Shown here: positions 30,828 to 35,282 of the stretch, in pieces | Numbering within the stretch: the stretch's first letter is position 1 | How the letters are laid out: each line of letters opens with the position of its first letter | DNA from: Phytophthora quininea | Taxonomy: Eukaryota > Oomycota > Peronosporomycetes > Peronosporales > Peronosporaceae | Assembly (NCBI GenBank): GCA_011947345.1 | Contig: JAAVTG010001034.1 | Location: 1 to 35,282, forward strand | Reading direction: 5' to 3' | DNA length: 35,282 nucleotides | The notes under the pieces: generated by a model | The model's input: the letters and a program-made list of their open reading frames with translations, nothing else | Database searches by the model: none | What the model was told of the DNA's origin: nothing | Translations under genes and position numbers: made by a program

Positions 30828-33800
30828 ATGGAGAAGAAAGCAAGTGAAGACCCGCCAGCAAGCCGACAGAACCCTGCGGCGTCGTTATTGTCTCGCCAGA
30901 AGGAAGTGATACGTAGCCCTCAACGTGAGATGGAGGTGAAACGTGAAGATCTGCCAGTTGGCGAGAGCCCTTCAGGGTCGCCTTTGTTTCGCTTGATGAA
31001 GTTGGTGCGCGAAACTCAGTGCGAGATGGAAGTGGTGAAGCCTGTGCTGGATGAGTTGGAGGTGATGCGGCTGTGCTGTGGGTTTGGAATGATGTCTTGC
31101 GTGAATCCAAAAGATTTCGACTTTGATGTCGTTCACGCCCACGAATTTGACGATGACTTTGCACGATTCCTGCGATACGAGTTGCTGGGCAACTCGAACC
31201 CAAAACAAGTCGGCTTTAAAGGTTTAATCGGCAAACAAGAGGAAGTTCGGACTGCATTGGTTGGCATGAATGCCTGCTCACATGGGATACTGAAGTCAAT
31301 GAATGGAAACCATGAAGGTATTTACTGCGTTAAGGTCGATGAAGATGGAAAGGTCCCAAGCCTAGTGGTGTTTTCGTGGATCCGCGACGAGCTCTTCGAG
31401 CCTCGATGCCTTCGAGATACGGCAACGTTTGTGCTGCGTTTCCTGACGGGCTTGGCCTGACATTATTTGCTGTTTGTCAACGTCTGATATGGAGCAGCTT
31501 AAGACCGCTGTCCTATCTTCTAATGAGGAGCAGGAGGAAGAAGACTTTTCGACGTATTCTGTTTCATTTCGCGTTGAAAAGCAAGTGGACCAAAATGATG
31601 ACACGAAATGCGTTGCAACGAGTTCTATCCCATTGGATAAGCTTCCAGCGGAGTGCAGTGACCTTTGCTTGTTGAAGGGGAGCTATCCTGCGCTGTCTTG
31701 GCAGGGGTAATCCACTCGACTATTCGCCGTGACACATTCAAGAGGAATTTCTCCTGGAAGACACAAGAGACTTTCCCGAAGTGGCTGAAGGCCGAGTCGC
31801 AGCAGCATCGCGTTGAGTTGAGCAGTGCAGTTGGCCGCTCACCCAAACTTTGTGAGTGTATTCTTCGGGAATTTGACAAGTGGCCTGAGGGCCGCATAAT
31901 CGCTTTCCGAGAGGAGCGGAAACAGAAGGAGCAAGCAAAGTATGTTGCTGCAGTAAAGAGCCTGAATGAGGAACTTAAAAAGCAGCGCGAGAAACTGGAG
32001 CAAGTTTCTGCTATTCTCTTTCAGCTGCGTCAGGACGCAACGCCTGACTCGACGCTACTGGAAGGGAAAACACGTACGAGGAATTTCTGCAGTGGCTACA
32101 GCTGGTATTCTCCCGTAGGATCGACGAGAAGTTCGTGGCGGTTTTGAACTCTCCAACACACTTCAGTGAGATTGGCGCCAAGCTCTACGCTTTGTATGAA
32201 CGCTCCCCAGAAGCTGATCTCGACGAATTTATTGAGATGTGTGCTACTGCAAAACAGCAAAAAATATCGCAAGCTATTGCGAAATGTCGCGGGCGATATA
32301 CTGCGAAAGCCCAACCATCAGCAGATGACAAGCAGCAAGAAGTAAGTTGGGAGGGATTTCTTCTGAAAATCGCTGGTCCGCTGGCTAAGTTGCGTGGGAA
32401 ATGGTGGATTGCAGTGGAGAGTGGTTTTGCAGCAGCTAAGGAAGTTCGACTGAAAGAGATCAAAGGCCGCCAGAAACACTCGGATTCGGAATTGAGCAAA
32501 GAAGAACGATTGATTGTAGAGAATGCATTCACTCAGCTACAGAGCGAGCTACTGGCAAAGGATGGGCTTGTGCTGCAAGTAAGTGCGACACCACGGAAGA
32601 AAGTTGTTTTGTGTGAAATCTCTCGCGAGAGCTTAGCGCCTTCAACAGACTATCAAGCGGTGATGAAGGTGAATACGGCATCTCAAGGGCGGACAGAGTA
32701 TTTGGGTCATATTCTGTTGGACTCTAATGTAAACACTTTGGTGACGTTCACTGTGAAAGTACGATCGATTCTACAAGTGTGCGTAGGCAAGGAGCGCATG
32801 TGCGTGAAGCTGATTCAGTTCCCGCCTCTTGTCTTCAATGACCGTCGACCGCCACCTGCAAAAGAAACCATTTTACGCACATTTGGGAAGTTTGCGTCAG
32901 TCTGCGATTACGACGCTCAAGATCGAATCATGACGTTCATCTGTGGCACGTCCATGGCAATATACAAGTTGGACGAATCTTTCAGTCGAATGGAACCGAT
33001 GAAAACCATTGATTTGGGTGTGCGCTCGACTTTGACCGCGCTGCCGTTCACTGACGCCTTACACCTGGACAATGCGGTGTACGTGACAGACTCGAGCGGA
33101 TATTCGCAAGCCATCGACATGCGCAATGACCAAACTTCGACAGTTTTCCGTGGCTATGAGAACGTGGTCGATAAGCCACGCCAAATGATGGGATTGGCGG
33201 ACAACCTTGTACTCGGAGTTTTGTCCATGATCCCAATTGGAGACGGGGCCTATGGCGGTGTATTAGAATGCAGTTCCCGTGACGACTACCGTCATTTGCC
33301 GATATTACCTCTCGGTGTGGAATTTCTGTCTTCGCAGCCACACGTGCACTTCGTCAACGATCGATTGTTTGTTTTGGATCCTCTCGCATTGAAGCTGTAC
33401 ACATTCTCGGTCGAGGTGACGGTACGAAGTGATTCATATCGTGTGCGGCAAGTTGATAAGCAAACCGAGTATGTTGAGGGTGAAGCCAAGAGCGTGGATT
33501 GCCTGCGCAAGCAGCATTGGCTGTATGCGTTCTATCACGTCTTTGAAAAGTTCCCAGTCCTGGGATTGCTGGAAGCTGGTCCTGCCAATCCGGTATCGGT
33601 AACGATCGCTTGTTCTCGCGACGTATATCATAGCACGCTTCTTGAAGATTGCCACGACTTTTGTCGTTGCTAATGAGCGACTTGATGGCGCTGAACAAAC
33701 CCTTGCACAGACTAGATTTGACGAAAGGGCTTGCGGTGATCGACTCGTTTGATGGCGTGAAGATGCAAACCACACCGTTAACTTCGCTCCTCCAAACGCT

Positions 33801-35282
33801 CATTACGTTCCTGCCGATTCAAGTGTGTCGGGCAGAAGGGAACGCGTTGACTGTCCTGTGTGACGGGGTGGATCAATCGGCTGAGCAGTTTGAAATGGAC
33901 GTGTAGAGATGGAGTCGTGGGGTGCAGCAGACATTGCCGAATCGATTCGATTTGGTTTGTTGTCCCCCTGCTGTCTGCTTGGAGGGTCGCTGCATCGTCA
34001 TCACGTCCATGGGGAAGCAATCGACTGGAAAAAGCTACTTCCTAAACCACTTGACGGGATCATCGTTTGCGATCGCTGGAAATCGTTGCACGGATGGCGC
34101 TTGGATGACGTTACGCGTTTTGAAAGACGTATTGCTCGTGGTGCTTGACTTCGAAGGATTGGGCTCCTTTGAGAGAACAGACCAGGAAGATGTGTTCCTG
34201 TCGGTCCTAAACGCTTCGCTGTCAATGTTTACAGTCTTCAGAATGGAAATGCGACTCGACAAGGACACTGATAGTCTCTTCACTAAGTTTCAGAAGGGAA
34301 CCAACCTGCTCAAAAACGATGAACGCCTATTCCAGGGTAAACTGTACATGAGTGTGAAGGATGTCAATCCCAACGACCGTGACGGTGTTTTGACGGAGTT
34401 TAATAAGAAGATCCAAATTCTTGTGACTGCCAATCGCGAGCAGAACTTCCTGACCGACATGTACTCGGGGAATTTGGCCATCAACTGCTCTCCTCCGCTC
34501 GGCACTTATGGATATTTAATTCCTCCGTCATGCACGACAGCTGATTAACGAAATTATCGAAAAGCAGCAAGGATTTTCTAGTGGAAGCTCCTTCCACGAC
34601 TGCATTCGTTTGGTGCTGGCGAAGATCTCGATTTTTGACTGGACTGCGGTCGATGAGACTTCGCAGAGGTTGCAGATGAATGAACTCTGCCGAAAACTCC
34701 CAGGCGTATGCCGAACTGGGCGCCTCATCCCAGTGGATGCCCAAGCAAAGGATTTGAGCGTGATCGAGTTAGTCATGGAGCCAATCTTGCTCAACGACTC
34801 TGCTTTGGCAATGCTACGATTCGAACAGCTTTGCGAGGAATATCCGGAGTTTGTCGACTGCTGGACGAGCGTAAACCAGGAGATCTCGCTGGATGACTGG
34901 AATGACGACGAGGTTGATCTTGGCCCCGCGCTGTGCACTCCAGGTACGATCGACATGGCTATGGCTCATTTTACGTTGCAGAACTTGTTTCAGCGTTATC
35001 TGGCGTTGACCGAGAAAGGTGCGCTAGAGAAAATTACGCGTAGAGACTACCAAAACTTCGATGCCATGTTGTTGTTTCTGGTTCGTCGTCGCAAGACGAA
35101 GGTGACGTTATGGTTGAAGCAGCAGTTGGGACCAGAGCGATTCTTGGAGGAGTGGGGACAAATCCAGCAGACCCAAGTCTTCGTTGGAATCACTTTTCAA
35201 GCGATGCCTACACGGGTGCGCCAAGTGCCAGCTCCAATGCTTACAGTCGGCTTGCCACTCACTCAATGAGGAACATGACTGT
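30828..35282 (+). CDS. VLIG/GBP-type very large GTPase, partial at right edge
   Basis: Over 1480 codons from ATG 30828 to the window edge. A Ser/Pro-rich N-terminus is followed by unknown helical domains, a coiled coil (about 31,910-32,030, EERKQKEQAKYVAAVKSLNE), and a large middle domain without recognised motifs. A G domain then begins near 33,990: P-loop MGKQSTGKSYFLN (34009-34047), the GRCT-like NRCTDGAW, the DxxG-like DFEGLGSFERTDQED (34147-34191), and YMSVKDVNPNDRD (34345 on), in the place of the GBP-type (T/S)(V)RD motif that replaces NKxD. Such GTPases (VLIG, GBP) act in cell-autonomous immunity in animals. The last 90 nt open a Cys-rich stretch in another frame (FKRCLHGCAKCQLQC). Breaks, mostly -1: near 31456, 31704, 32064, 33640, 33904, 33966, 33981, 34511/34518 and 35190. 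Family recognition is by motif. Confidence 0.65.

Noticed and set aside
1..35282. CRISPR arrays, tRNA, rRNA, bacterial insertion sequences
   Set aside because: None seen; no regularly spaced repeats, cloverleaf patterns or rRNA-like segments were found by reading.

Overview
This is nuclear DNA of a eukaryote, almost certainly an oomycete of the Phytophthora/Peronosporales kind. The evidence is short GT-AG introns (about 47-76 nt), a leucine-rich-repeat protein ending in the oomycete 'WLGC' signature, large oomycete-type multispanning membrane proteins, fragments resembling RXLR and Crinkler effector families, a relic of a Fanzor (eukaryotic TnpB-like) gene, and ordinary eukaryotic housekeeping genes.

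Layout. The left third (1-11,100) is accessory and decayed: a possible RXLR-effector scrap, a membrane protein with an in-frame stop, a reverse-strand Fanzor relic (2288-4274), a tryptophan synthase beta tail, an unidentified fragment, an intact-looking LRR-WLGC membrane protein gene with four introns (5131-7657), a SWEET/MtN3 sugar-transporter pseudogene, a glutathione peroxidase with a long acidic tail, and two possible Crinkler-related scraps. The middle (11,177-20,415) is a dense housekeeping block: CDF zinc transporter, a COPI-associated/TVP15-like protein, MCM2 (with an E2F-like site just upstream and a GC-AG intron), KIF-binding protein on the reverse strand, and a coiled-coil protein sharing a 101-bp divergent promoter with it. 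The right third (21,215-35,282) holds an HTH plus uracil-phosphoribosyltransferase-like protein, a zinc-finger plus STPR-repeat protein, a multispanning membrane protein, an unrecognised small gene, VPS26 (retromer), an N-myristoylatable LRR protein, and a very large GTPase of the VLIG/GBP type that runs off the right edge.

How the genes relate. They are not an operon; each has its own promoter and introns. Two arrangements look meaningful: the KIF-binding protein/coiled-coil head-to-head pair, and the tandem LRR protein followed 142 nt later by the VLIG-like GTPase.

A caution governs all reading-frame calls. Nearly every gene, including essential ones (MCM2, VPS26), is broken by single-base deletions, mostly in short runs of one base (4 where 5 are needed). 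That is better explained by consensus errors in the assembly than by mass gene death, so I call those genes CDS with frame breaks. I keep 'pseudogene' for loci with in-frame stops or clear truncation.
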